64,000 bases of DNA from Actinoallomurus oryzae (lineage in GTDB: Bacteria; Actinomycetota; Actinomycetes; Streptosporangiales; Streptosporangiaceae), in the NCBI RefSeq assembly GCF_039541955.1, contig NZ_BAABHF010000016.1, positions 437,220-501,219 on the forward strand, read 5' to 3'. Within the stretch, counting starts at the first letter, position 1, and each line of letters opens with the position of its first letter. The notes beneath the pieces were generated by a model. The model was not told the DNA's origin. It made no database searches and saw only the letters and a list, made by a program, of their open reading frames with translations. Position numbers and translations under genes: made by a program. Shown piece after piece: positions 25,440 to 34,338 of this stretch.

Positions 25440-25997
25440 TCAGTAGTTCTTCCAGATCACGTGCACGCCGCTGGGAGTGTCGACGGTGGAGAAGCCACCG
25501 TCGGCCTCGCTGTCGTGCGCGTAGCGTGCGAGGTCGAAGTAGCCGTAGAGCTCTTCTCCGAGCGCTTCCTTCACGTCGTCGGAGACGAGCACTTCGTCGG
25601 CGAACTCCTCCACGCTCGTCCAGCACCCGCCATGGGCGTCTCTGAAGGTCGAGATCAGCTCATCGGCGCCACGCTCTCCCCACCCGTCGAGGAAGGCCGC
25701 TACGACGGCCCCTGGGTAGTCGAGGAGGAGCTCTGCGAGCGCGGCAACTCGCTCCAGTGACTCGTGTTCGCCGATCGGCACACCGTCGAAGCCGCTGGTG
25801 TCGTGGATCGCCCATTCCTCGGCGTCCGGCTCCGGCGATCTCGCGAGCATCTCGGCGATGTCCGCGCGGATCTCCTCGGCGTCCTCGATCGCGTCGATCC
25901 ACTCACCGTGCAGACGCCCGGCGACGTAGGCGGACAAGCATGCGACGTAGATCTGTGGCGTCGTGGTCGTGAGTTGCGGTGACGCGCTGCGGGTCAT
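25440..25997 (-). CDS. ardA: Antirestriction protein, ArdA family
   Basis: 185 aa from ATG 25997, with AAGGAGGT at good spacing. Seen: P-Q-I-Y-V-A-C-L-S-A-Y-V-A-G-R-L-H-G-E-W-I-D at the N-terminus, EEWAIHDTSGFDGVPIGEHE in the middle, and a very acidic C-terminal domain ending G-V-H-V-I-W-K-N-Y, all characteristic of ArdA. Known: ArdA dimers mimic B-form DNA with their acidic surface and inhibit type I restriction enzymes during plasmid or element entry. It fits with the methyltransferase of the same element as protection against host restriction. Neighbours on both sides are small uncharacterised minus-strand genes. Confidence 0.9.
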   Translation of the reverse strand: MTRSASPQLTTTTPQIYVACLSAYVAGRLHGEWIDAIEDAEEIRADIAEMLARSPEPDAEEWAIHDTSGFDGVPIGEHESLERVAALAELLLDYPGAVVAAFLDGWGERGADELISTFRDAHGGCWTSVEEFADEVLVSDDVKEALGEELYGYFDLARYAHDSEADGGFSTVDTPSGVHVIWKNY

Positions 25998-26024
25998 CGG
26001 ATACCTCCTTCCGGCGAGTGGCGT

Positions 26025-26444
26025 TCAGCAGTGGAGACGGGTCGGCGAATCGTGGTCGCCTCCGCAGTAGCCGCAGGAGCGGTCTTGGGCGTAGATCGAC
26101 AGCTCTTCGGCGAACTCGTCGCGCCACGAGAGTTGCTGGAACGTGTATTCGGCGAAGTAGTCTTCTTCGACGTCCCCGGGCCGCACGGTCAGGAAGCCGA
26201 GAAGGCATCCTGCGGCGTGGGAGAGCGCTTCGACGGTGGGCTTTGCGTTGCTCCCCGAGCAGAAGTCACGGCCTTCGAAGATCGTGCATCCCTTGCGGGA
26301 CAGGTGATACGCATAGCGAATGCGCCCATCATCGGTACGACCGTCGCTTCCGATGCCGAGAATGTGGTCGGCGTCTATACGCCATAGCAGAGTCAGTCGT
26401 GCCGAAGTATCGACGGACAGGTCGAGCGTGTGAGTCGATGACAT
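26025..26444 (-). CDS. Hypothetical protein upstream of ardA
   Basis: 139 aa from ATG 26444, with GGGGGAGAG upstream. Not recognised. It has no membrane helix. It is acidic in the middle (P-G-D-V-E-E-D-Y-F-A-E-Y) and ends in a cysteine/histidine-rich C-G-Y-C-G-G-D-H-D-S-P-T-R-L-H-C that could bind a metal. It precedes ardA by 27 nt on the same strand, so it is likely to be co-expressed. An anti-defence accessory role is possible from context only. Confidence 0.65.
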   Translation of the reverse strand: MSSTHTLDLSVDTSARLTLLWRIDADHILGIGSDGRTDDGRIRYAYHLSRKGCTIFEGRDFCSGSNAKPTVEALSHAAGCLLGFLTVRPGDVEEDYFAEYTFQQLSWRDEFAEELSIYAQDRSCGYCGGDHDSPTRLHC

Positions 26445-26495
26445 TTATCTCTCCCCCAAGAGATGATTTTTAGTATTCTGGCCCGCCAGATCCGA

Positions 26496-26990
26496 TCAGA
26501 ACGCTGGGTGAGCTTTACGGTTTTTCCAGTCCCGCTCCGCCCAGCGGATTGCAATGATCGCGCGCGCAGCACGTTCGGCAAAGATTGAAGGTCGTGCCTC
26601 TTCATCTCTGATCGCATCGAACGACAGACGCGCACCGACGCGACCGTCTACAGCGAATACGTAACCCTCGTACTCCCACTGGTAGTAGACATCCATCGAC
26701 TGGCCAGCACTCTGGATCGTCTGGATGTGCTCCAAGCCGTCCGTGAAGGACGTGTCGCTCTCGACGCCACGGGAAAGGACATCGTCCATGCATTCGCACC
26801 ATACGACGGACGGGAAGCGCTCTCGCACCTCATCGAGATCGGACACGAATCCGGAGCACTGGGCACCACGTTTCGCCGACACGCATGGCACGAACTCAGC
26901 CATCCGGTCGCAGCTTTGCGTGTGGGCTTCTGGCAACAGGTCAGGCGCATCGACGATGATGAGCAGTTTCCGAGTAGTATCGTTCGACAT
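26496..26990 (-). CDS. Hypothetical protein beginning with an L-L-I-I-V-D-A-P strand
   Basis: 164 aa from ATG 26990. Not recognised. It opens with the hydrophobic strand KLLIIVDAPDLLPEAH, ends in a basic helix (R-A-I-I-A-I-R-W-A-E-R-D-W-K-N-R-K), and has aromatic-rich M-D-V-Y-Y-Q-W-E-Y-E-G-Y-V-F-A in between. A weaker downstream ORF (27006-27341) has a similar A-L-V-I-D-A-P start, which may point to a duplicated pair. Lower GC than the surrounding genes suggests separate acquisition. First strongly supported gene of the ardA-oriented minus-strand group. Confidence 0.6.
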   Translation of the reverse strand: MSNDTTRKLLIIVDAPDLLPEAHTQSCDRMAEFVPCVSAKRGAQCSGFVSDLDEVRERFPSVVWCECMDDVLSRGVESDTSFTDGLEHIQTIQSAGQSMDVYYQWEYEGYVFAVDGRVGARLSFDAIRDEEARPSIFAERAARAIIAIRWAERDWKNRKAHPAF

Positions 26991-27005
26991 TCCACACCCC
27001 CGCGA

Positions 27006-27341
27006 TCACTTCCCTTGCGCTACTTCTATTCGACCACATAAGCTCGCGCTTGGGAGCCCCCTGGACAGCAAAGATTCCAGCGTTTCCCAGTTCAGAGCCG
27101 TTGCATTCGATGCAGGCAGACACACGCGAGCGGCGACGAGAGAAGGAAATAGGTCGACAGCATGTTGAATCGACTTTGAGGAGGAGTGAATTAGTTGGGT
27201 ATTAGGGTGTCGAAAGACAACAGCCGTCGGCGGCATCAGCCGGAACATCTGGCAGGGTTCTTCATCACCCCGTGTGTCGCGACGGCCATCCGGTAGGCTC
27301 GGAGCGTCTATGACCAGCGCAAATACGCAGGTCGAGGTCAC
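27006..27341 (-). CDS. Possible hypothetical gene, weak support
   Basis: 111 aa from GTG 27341, without a clear ribosome-binding site. The reason to list it is the N-terminal A-L-V-I-D-A-P, resembling L-I-I-V-D-A-P of the next gene on the same strand, 15 nt away. The remainder matches nothing recognised. It may instead be non-coding leader for the 26496-26990 gene. Confidence 0.3.
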   Translation of the reverse strand: MTSTCVFALVIDAPSLPDGRRDTRGDEEPCQMFRLMPPTAVVFRHPNTQLIHSSSKSIQHAVDLFPSLVAARVCLPASNATALNWETLESLLSRGLPSASLCGRIEVAQGK

Positions 27342-28470
27342 CGGTTCTAAGCAGGTGATCGAGTCGGCGAGTCGTCCGATAGGGCGACCGGTGACGCCAC
27401 GAGGATGCTCGACCGTCAGTTCATCGAGTCACCGGCTGCCATTGCGCGCAATAGCTCGCTGGTCTCAGCGCTTGGCTTTTCGCCAAGGCGAGCAAGTCGC
27501 TCAGTTAGCGCCTCGTAGGCGATTCTAACGTCATCCATGCGATGGAGTCGTTGGTAGATCTGCATGATGCGACGATCAGCCTCTTCGCTCCACGGCATTA
27601 TCTCGCGAGCGCCTTCCAACATCGTGATCGCCATCGCCGGATTCTGCTGCTCCAGCAACGAGGCGGCCCCTTCAAACGCAGCAAGGGCTTTACGGCGGAC
27701 ATCATACCGGAACGTCTCCGCCCATAGACCGTCGCCGACGTGAACGAACTCACCACGGTAGAACTCGACGGCTCGCCGATAGTGAGCCAGACGTTCGGCG
27801 TTATCCGATGCGGACCGGCCAGCGATTACAGCAGCGTTGAAGTCCCACAAGTCGACGCTCAACATATTCTCATCGAGCCTGTAGCGGTTCATGCGGAGAA
27901 GCACGAACTTCTCCTGGGGATTATCGCTCGCGGCTCTTAGAGCGCGTCGTAGGTGATAGACAGCGTCGGTGAACCGCTTACGTGCGCTCATCAGGGGTTC
28001 ACTCGGCCACAGATCCTCGATGATGGCGTCTGCTGTGGCGCCGTCCGGGTGACAGGCGAGGTACGTTGCGACTTCCCAAGAGAATCGGCGCTCCATGAGG
28101 CCCGGCAGTTCATCGCCACCGGCCTGGATCGCTTCCGGACCGAGGATCAACAGACGCAACCCCGTCGTCGCCTCCATCGCGGCCCGCGACGCCTCTGCAC
28201 CGCTGGACGGCACATCGGTGCTCGCCCCGACCGTCTCAGGCAACGCGCGAGGGAATGACACATCGGTCGCTACCGGTGGGACCGTCGCAAGGTATGAGCC
28301 GGTGAGCTCCTCAGCATTCGGCGGAGCGGAGAGGATCCTTCCGTCATCGTCGACAGTGAGAGACAAACCGTAGGGCCAATATCCGAGCAACACGGCGCGG
28401 ACTCCGTATCGGCCAGCACTTTGGAACAAGGAGCGAAGCCGGGCCTGCTGGGCGTCGGCTTTCGCGCATA

Positions 28471-29660
28471 CAGAGGTTGAAATGTCAGGGTCTCTTTGCT
28501 TATGGGGGTTTGGGTTCGAGGGTGAGTCCGGTCTGGGCGAGGAACCCGTCGATGAGTTCGGGTCGGTACTGGATGCGTTTGAGTCGGTTCTTGACGGTGG
28601 CGGCGAGTTGGCCGACGGTGCCGGCGGATAGGTTGCCCAGACCGTTCTTCATCTGGGCCCACACGCCTTCGACGGGGTTGAGATCGGGAGCATAGGCGGG
28701 CAGGCGCACCACCGTCAGCCAATCGGCGTGCGCATCGATGAAGGCGCGCATCGCGACGCTGATGTGGGTGTTCAGGTTGTCCCAGATCAAGATGATCGGG
28801 CCCTGTAGCTGCTGGTGGGCGGCGGTGATCGCAGCGGCGTAGTCGGCTTCGGAGAAACTACGGCGTTCGCCTTTACGACCGCGGTGGATACGCAGCCGGT
28901 AGAACACATGGCCCCGCTTGCCGGGCTTGAGGCACACGAGCCCGGCGACCGATACCCGTCCCGAGCCTTTGCCCGAGACCTCCATGATGGGGGTGTGGCC
29001 GGCTCGGGCCCAGGTGCGGGCCTTGGGTGGGCGCAGGTTCTGCCCGGCCTCGTCCTCGAAGCAGATCCACGCTCCGGTCGCCGCCGCTAACTTTTTACCC
29101 GCGGCCAGGTCCGTTTCCGCCATGTTGCGATCGCGGCCGCATCCCGTTCGGCGGCCCGGTGGGCAGGAACCTGCGGGGTGAACCCGATGCGGTGCAGCAG
29201 GTAGGACGTGCCGCGAAGCGTGTAGCGGACGTGGAACATCCGCCCGATGAGGGTGGTGATGCGGGCCAGAGTCCAGCGCTGGTCCTGGTCCCACCCGTGC
29301 GCGGCCGGGCCCTCATCCAGCGCTGCGGCCAGCCGGTCCAGCTGGGCTGGGTTGAGTCGGCAGGCCGACCCGCCCGGCCCTTCCGATGCCAGCGCCGCCT
29401 CACCGCCGGCCCGCCATCGCCGCCGCCACTGGTAGGCCGATTTCGTACTGACCCGCAACGCTCGGGCCACCTGCACCGGATTGATCCCTTGCTCGAACAT
29501 CCGCGCGGCCCGCAGCCGCACCTGCTCACGTCTGGCCCGTCCCGAAGCGGACAGACCGCCACCATCGGGATACCTCATGACCCCGGCATAGATCACATGA
29601 CGGCCAAGATCACGCCGACACGCCGCACACCATGATCAGACCCCAGCCATTCAACCTCTG
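28471..29660 (-). mobile_element. IS630-family insertion sequence, 1190 bp, flanked by TA duplication
   Basis: Left end CAGAGGTTGAAATGTCAGGG (from 28471) and right end (to 29660, read inward CAGAGGTTGAATGGCTGGGG) are inverted repeats: 10 bp perfect, then imperfect to about 23 bp. TA dinucleotides at 28469-28470 and 29661-29662 are the expected IS630 target duplication. The transposase is encoded on the minus strand. Clean ends and the in-frame rejoining of the host gene show a recent, simple insertion. Confidence 0.9.
28500..29596 (-). CDS. IS630-family transposase, two overlapping frames joined by a likely -1 frameshift
   Basis: Frame 1 (29596-29087) carries the HTH domain: VQVARALRVSTKSAYQWRRR, then a long helical linker to R-T-W-P-R-V-K-S-stop. 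Frame 2 carries the DDE domain: WICFEDEAGQNL, I-I-L-I-W-D-N-L-N-T-H and L-P-A-Y-A-P-D-L-N-P-V-E, down to 28500. The frames meet at GTAAAAAGTT (complement of 29090-29099). A -1 slip on the A5 run gives R-V-K-K-L-A-A-A-T-G and a full-length transposase of about 365 aa. Several IS630 members use such frameshifting. All three catalytic acidic residues are present. Confidence 0.82.
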
Positions 29661-30779
29661 TAGCCAGATCTGCCGCCCGTCCTCCTCCGAGCCGCCGTCC
29701 TCTTCGTTTCTGATCCGTGCGACCGACGCAGCGTGCACGAGACCGATCGCCTCATCGAGCGTGGCCGCCTGCGTCGCCTGCTCAGGTGGGGCGCCCTCCC
29801 CGTACAGCTCTCTCGCACAGTCGGCGGTGATGATGACGGTGTGACGGCTCGACGCGGTCAGGGCCTTCAGCGCTGCACGTACGGCGCCGGTGCCGCACAC
29901 CCCGATCACGCCTCCAGCAGACGCCACGTTCACAGCGATCGGCCCCGCACAGGACCAGCCCTGGATGGGTTCGCCGGGGTCCGGTCGCACCTCGGGGCGT
30001 CGGACTATCTCATCTGTGGCATCGGCAACGACCTCTTCTACGTCCGGCGCACGGCGGATGTGCCTCATCCGTGGAAGCCGGCCCACGTGCCGCGCGAGAG
30101 CCGGAAAGCGACCAGCACTGAGCACGAGCGTCGAGACCGCGAGCATCAACAGAACCGCGACTGCCAGCGGAAGCCGCAACGGCTTCTCCGTACGACGCCT
30201 CAGGGAGAACGACGACGACATGACCGCGGGCCGGGAAGCATCGGGACGCGGTGATATCGGCCTGGCGATACGAGGGTCCGGTGACGGCTCGGGGCGAGGA
30301 CTGTGAGAGGACCGCGATCCCATGCTTTCGGACGGGGAAACCGGGGCATGAGTCGAGACGTGCCGCGGAGGCCGCGGCTTCGTACGAGTCGTACGCACTC
30401 CGGTTGCGCCGGGATGCCTCTTGCCGGCTGTCGCCTCTCGATGCGCTCTGAAAGTGGATCGTCGGGCATGTCGTTCACGGTGGCGCAGCGTCGCGTGTGG
30501 ACCGGCCGACCGTACGATGTGCGCTTCATTTGATTCGCTGTGGCGGGGAAGCCACGGCCTGATCTCCCGACAGACCATCTGCGCGTACGCCTGGCCCTCA
30601 GGAGGGATCCCGTCAGGCACGCAGCCGTGGCCGGACGGCCGACCGACTGACGTCGCGTGCGCGATCTCTTCTATACGGTCCTGCGGCTGTGGCGCCCCCG
30701 CCAGCAACGCCGAGCAGACGACGACGGCCAAGGACGGAAGCCGCCTCGCGGCCTTCACCTCACGATCTGTGGTGGCCAT

Positions 30780-31154
30780 GTGCCTTACCCCCCGATGTAC
30801 GCGGCCATGTGCCGGACTTTCGCCAGTCAAGGCAACTGTGTGTCTGACCTGCAGAGAAGAGGGAGCACTCCACAGTGATGGGTTCTCATCACCGTCGCCG
30901 GCCAGAGCCGCCTTGCGCCGGCTCGTCGGGAGGTACGCAGCACGCCGACGGTCATCGCCTCTCAAGCCCCATGGCTCAAGGCCATCCGTTCGTGTCGTCA
31001 CACGGAGGTCGCGATTGACTACGGTGCGCGCATGTACGATGACTAAAAGTTGTTAGTGAGGTGATCACATCAGCACTCGGCACTCGGCCTGTCATGGCAA
31101 ATCAACGCACTTCGACCCCTTGGTCCAATTTGCACGGGGCAACGGAGTCGATGG
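30780..31154. other. Divergent intergenic region between the BTAD gene and the LuxR gene
   Basis: If the BTAD regulator starts at 30779 this stretch is non-coding; its frame stays open to 31001. The AT-richer part near 31040-31065 (TGACTAAAAGTTGTTAGTGA) is the likely promoter area. No lanthipeptide-like small ORF was seen. Confidence 0.4.
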
Positions 31155-32150
31155 ATGAGCTCCTGGGAACCGGGCGGCGTCCAGCGACTCTTTGAAGGCC
31201 TGGTTAGAGACGATGTTCTGGCCGTATTCGAGAAGCTTGTCACCGCCGATGGATGTCCCGCTTCGGAAGCCGAGCAGTTCGTCGGCGGTCCCGAGATGCT
31301 CCAGGAACTGCTCGATTGCGGGATGGCTCACGTCGGCTCAGCCAGCCCGAATCCTCCTCACTTCGTACCGGCGCCGCCCGAGATGGCGCTTCAGGGAGTT
31401 CTGCGAAAAAGGCAACAGCAACTGCTCGCCGACTGCGAGCTGCTCATGGACGGCCACGGCCGCTTCTCGCGCATCGATCGCACACGCCCGCAATCTGGCG
31501 AGTTCCGCCACAGGCTGGTTGAGATCGTCACCGACCGCGCGGAAATCACGCGCCTGTCACACGCGCTGGTCAACGTCGCCCAGGACGACTGGATGAGCCT
31601 GGAGAACGCTCGGCTTGAGACGCCGCTCGACGAAGCCACCGGCTACAGCCCACCCCCGGCGTTCGAGCAGAGCCTGCGATGCCGGGCGATCTACGAGGCC
31701 TCTCTGCTGGACAACACCATCGGAAGACGCACCGTCGAGGAGGCGATACGACACGGCGAGGAGGCACGCCTTCTCCCCCGCATCGGCATGAAGTTGAAGC
31801 TCGCCGACGAGTCGGTGGCCATGCTGCCGCTCACGCCCACCGGGATGGAGGGCGCGATGGTCATCCGTTCGGCGGTCGTCGCGGGTGCGCTTCGCGAGTA
31901 CTTCGAGCTGCTGTGGGAGCGCGCGATGCCCGTGGGGACGCGACCGGAGTCGAGCACGGGGCTACCGCCGGTCGAAGAGCGCATCCTTCCGCTACTCGCC
32001 CAGGGACTGACCGATGAGGCCATCGCGAACCGGCTGAAGGTGAGCCTGCCGACCGTGCAACGCCGGCTCGCCAACCTGAAGAAACGTCTCGCAGTCGACA
32101 CACGCATCGCCATCGTCGTGGCCGCCATGCGCCGCGGCTGGATCCAATGA
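31155..32150 (+). CDS. LuxR-type (TrmB-like N-terminus) transcriptional regulator
   Basis: 331 aa from ATG 31155, with GGAG 7 nt upstream; an ATG also lies at 31151 in another frame. The N-terminal 75 residues contain winged-helix-like segments (VAADG-like spacing, E-M-L-Q-E-L-L-D-C-G-M-A-H-V), the middle resembles the phospholipase D-like half of TrmB-type proteins, and the C-terminus is a clear LuxR/GerE HTH: ERILPLLAQGLTDEAIANRL, then K-V-S-L-P-T-V-Q-R-R-L-A-N-L-K-K-R-L. Such regulators commonly control one adjacent gene set. The S9 peptidase gene follows 42 nt downstream and is probably its target or operon partner. Confidence 0.8.
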   Translation: MSSWEPGGVQRLFEGLVRDDVLAVFEKLVTADGCPASEAEQFVGGPEMLQELLDCGMAHVGSASPNPPHFVPAPPEMALQGVLRKRQQQLLADCELLMDGHGRFSRIDRTRPQSGEFRHRLVEIVTDRAEITRLSHALVNVAQDDWMSLENARLETPLDEATGYSPPPAFEQSLRCRAIYEASLLDNTIGRRTVEEAIRHGEEARLLPRIGMKLKLADESVAMLPLTPTGMEGAMVIRSAVVAGALREYFELLWERAMPVGTRPESSTGLPPVEERILPLLAQGLTDEAIANRLKVSLPTVQRRLANLKKRLAVDTRIAIVVAAMRRGWIQ

Positions 32151-32192
32151 CCCCGCGCGCCGGCCGGGCCGGCGCGCCGATCCCCCGGGACA

Positions 32193-33992
32193 GTGATGCT
32201 CGACCTGACAGCCTTCGTCCCCAAAGCCCGATTCCAGCCAGGCGTCGCTCTCTCGCCGGACGCCACCAAGGTCGCCTACTCCAGCAACGTCTCCAGCCAC
32301 TACGGGCTGTGGGTCGCTCCCGTACGCGGAGGGGAAGCTCGTTGTCTCGTGGAATTTCCCGACCAGGCCGTACGGCAGATCGCGTGGGCGCCCGACGGCC
32401 GATCCCTCGTCTTCATGGCCGACCGCGACGGCGACGAGCAGTACCAGCTCTACCGAATCCCGGCCGACGGTGGCACACCCGAGAAACTCTCCGCAGCCGA
32501 CAATCGCCAATACCGGCTCGCCGCCGACCCGTACGACCCGAACGGCCGCTACCTGATCTACGCCGCGAACGACCGGGACGAGACCGTCCAGGACCTCATC
32601 ATCTGCGACCTCCACGACGGCCGGGAACACCGCCATATCCCCGTCGGGAAGGCTTCCTACCAGGCTGGCCGCGTCTCCCCGGACGGTCGCTGGCTGGTGG
32701 TGGAGGGCTTCAACTCCAACATCGACTCTGACTGCTATCTCGTCGATCTTGCTAAGCCGGACGCGGATCCGGTCAAGGTGACGGACGGGAGCGCCCACTT
32801 CGACCCCGTCGGCTGGACCGCGGACTCGCGTGCTTTCTACCTGCTCACCACGGTCTGGGGCGAGTTCATCGCCGGCGCCCGCTACTCGTTGGATGACCAG
32901 AGCCTGCGGCCCGCCGTCACTGCCGACTGGGACATCGAGACCGTACGGGAGGCTGCCGAAACGCTGCTGTGGATCGTCAACGAGAACGGCCGATCGGTGC
33001 TCAATGTCCGACGGGGAGACAACGCGCCGACGCAGCCGCCGCTCCCGCCCGGCGTCATCAACGCGATCGAAGTCTCCAGTAACGGGGCGATCGCCGCCCT
33101 GCATCTCGAGACCGCGACACGGCCAGCCGAGATTGCGGTTCTCGACCTGGCCAGCGGTGACCTCACCTACCTCACCGACAGCCGCCCATCCGCGCTGGCC
33201 ACCATCGAGCCCATCGAACCGCAGACGGTCACATTCACCGCACGAGACGGCCGAGACGTACACGGCCTGATGTACCGCCCGCACGGAGAGGGCCCGTTCC
33301 CTGTCGTCATGTGGATCCACGGCGGCCCAGAGGCCCAGGAGCGCTTCACCTACGAACGATCAGGCCTCTACCAATACCTGCTCGACCGGGGAATCGCGAT
33401 CTACGCCCCCAACGCCGCCGGCTCGACGGGGTACGGAGTCACCTTCCGCACCCTGATCTACCGAGACTGGGGCGGCGTCGACCTTCGCGACTTCGAAGAC
33501 GCAGCGGCCTACGTCGCCTCCCTGAGCTGGATCGACTCCAAGCATCTCGCCGTGGCCGGCGCATCGTACGGCGGATTCGGCGCGCTCTCCTGCCTGACCC
33601 GGCTACCCGATCTCTGGACCGCCGGAATATCGCTGTACGGCCCCTCGAACCTGGTCACCCTCGCCGCCGCCTGCCCACCCACCTGGCGAGCCTTCGTCAA
33701 CATCGTCCTCGGCGACCCCGTAGCCGACGCACAGCTCCTGACCGAGCGCTCACCCATCACCTACGTCGACCAGCTCACCGCTCCCCTGCTGGTCATCCAG
33801 GGCGCCCGCGATCCGCGCGTCCCCCAAGACGAGGCCGACCAACTTGTCGACAAGCTCCGCGGCCGTGACGTCGATGTGCGCTACATCGTCTATGAGGACG
33901 AAGGTCACGGCTTCACCAACCGCGACAACGAGATCGCGGCCTACAGGCAGGTCGGTGAATTCCTCATCAGCCGCCTCAAACCAGAAACGTGA
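32193..33992 (+). CDS. S9-family (prolyl oligopeptidase / acylaminoacyl-peptidase type) serine peptidase
   Basis: 599 aa from GTG 32193; the ATG at 32196 is equally possible. Seen: a seven-bladed beta-propeller region (about 10-330) with repeated S-P-D-G/A-P-D-G-R-S turns, then an alpha/beta hydrolase domain: M-W-I-H-G-G-P oxyanion segment, nucleophile Ser458 in GASYGGFG, Asp540 in QGARDPRVP and His572 in D-E-G-H-G-F. No signal peptide, so cytosolic. Known: the family removes short peptides or N-acylated residues from oligopeptides. Pairing with a TrmB-like LuxR regulator suggests response to a peptide signal or toxin, but no peptide precursor gene was found nearby. Confidence 0.9.
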   Translation: MMLDLTAFVPKARFQPGVALSPDATKVAYSSNVSSHYGLWVAPVRGGEARCLVEFPDQAVRQIAWAPDGRSLVFMADRDGDEQYQLYRIPADGGTPEKLSAADNRQYRLAADPYDPNGRYLIYAANDRDETVQDLIICDLHDGREHRHIPVGKASYQAGRVSPDGRWLVVEGFNSNIDSDCYLVDLAKPDADPVKVTDGSAHFDPVGWTADSRAFYLLTTVWGEFIAGARYSLDDQSLRPAVTADWDIETVREAAETLLWIVNENGRSVLNVRRGDNAPTQPPLPPGVINAIEVSSNGAIAALHLETATRPAEIAVLDLASGDLTYLTDSRPSALATIEPIEPQTVTFTARDGRDVHGLMYRPHGEGPFPVVMWIHGGPEAQERFTYERSGLYQYLLDRGIAIYAPNAAGSTGYGVTFRTLIYRDWGGVDLRDFEDAAAYVASLSWIDSKHLAVAGASYGGFGALSCLTRLPDLWTAGISLYGPSNLVTLAAACPPTWRAFVNIVLGDPVADAQLLTERSPITYVDQLTAPLLVIQGARDPRVPQDEADQLVDKLRGRDVDVRYIVYEDEGHGFTNRDNEIAAYRQVGEFLISRLKPET

Positions 33993-34338
33993 AGCGCCGA
34001 CACAAGCTCGGCTCCGAGAGCGGCTGGGATGAGTTGGTCACCGGCACTCCGCTGGGACACCCACGCTAACCCAAGGTGGTTTCGCAATTCGACGGGTCAT
34101 CTACTCGGACTCTCCGAGCACAGTGCCGGTCTACGGCAGATCCGGATGATCGTGGTGCGTCCCCGCTGCGGATGGACGGAGCCCCCCGTATGTCGGCCAG
34201 GTGGCTGACAGCCTCGCCACGGTCAAGGAGCCGCTGCCAGCGGGAGGGGACCGTTGCCCAGGCCGGCGGCAGGGCGTGCACAAGACGTCGACCCATTCAC
34301 TACTAATGAACAGGAGGGGGCCGGGCGTCGCCGGTCTA
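33993..34338. other. Intergenic region between convergent genes
   Basis: No supported gene and no clear hairpin. It lies between the 3' ends of the peptidase and TIR-protein genes. Confidence 0.5.

Larger units (their letters stand above)
27416..30779 (-). pseudogene. BTAD/SARP-type membrane-anchored transcriptional regulator, split by an IS630 insertion
   Basis: The N-terminal part (30779-29663) has hydrophobic segments (SLAVVVCSALLAGAP and LPLAVAVLLMLAVSTLVLSA) and then a soluble region with TVIITADCARELYGEGA. The C-terminal part (28468-27416) continues with GVRAVLLGYWPYG, then an OmpR-like winged helix and a BTAD domain (VDLWDFNAAV onwards, ending at A-M-A-A-G-D-S-M-N). Removing the IS and one TA joins ...Q-I-W-L to C-A-K-A-D-A-Q-Q in frame, giving 723 aa from ATG 30779 (a start at 31001 is also open). 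Known: such large LysM/BTAD proteins are common in actinomycete elements and are presumed regulators. Function is now lost unless the IS excises. Confidence 0.8.

Noticed and set aside
27006..27341. Confident gene call for the ORF before the 26496-26990 gene
   Set aside because: Start GTG without ribosome-binding site and only a 7-residue similarity to its neighbour, so listed at low confidence.
31020..31154. Possible lanthipeptide precursor before the LuxR/S9 pair
   Set aside because: No short ORF with leader and Cys/Ser/Thr-rich core was found on either strand, and no modifying enzyme is near.
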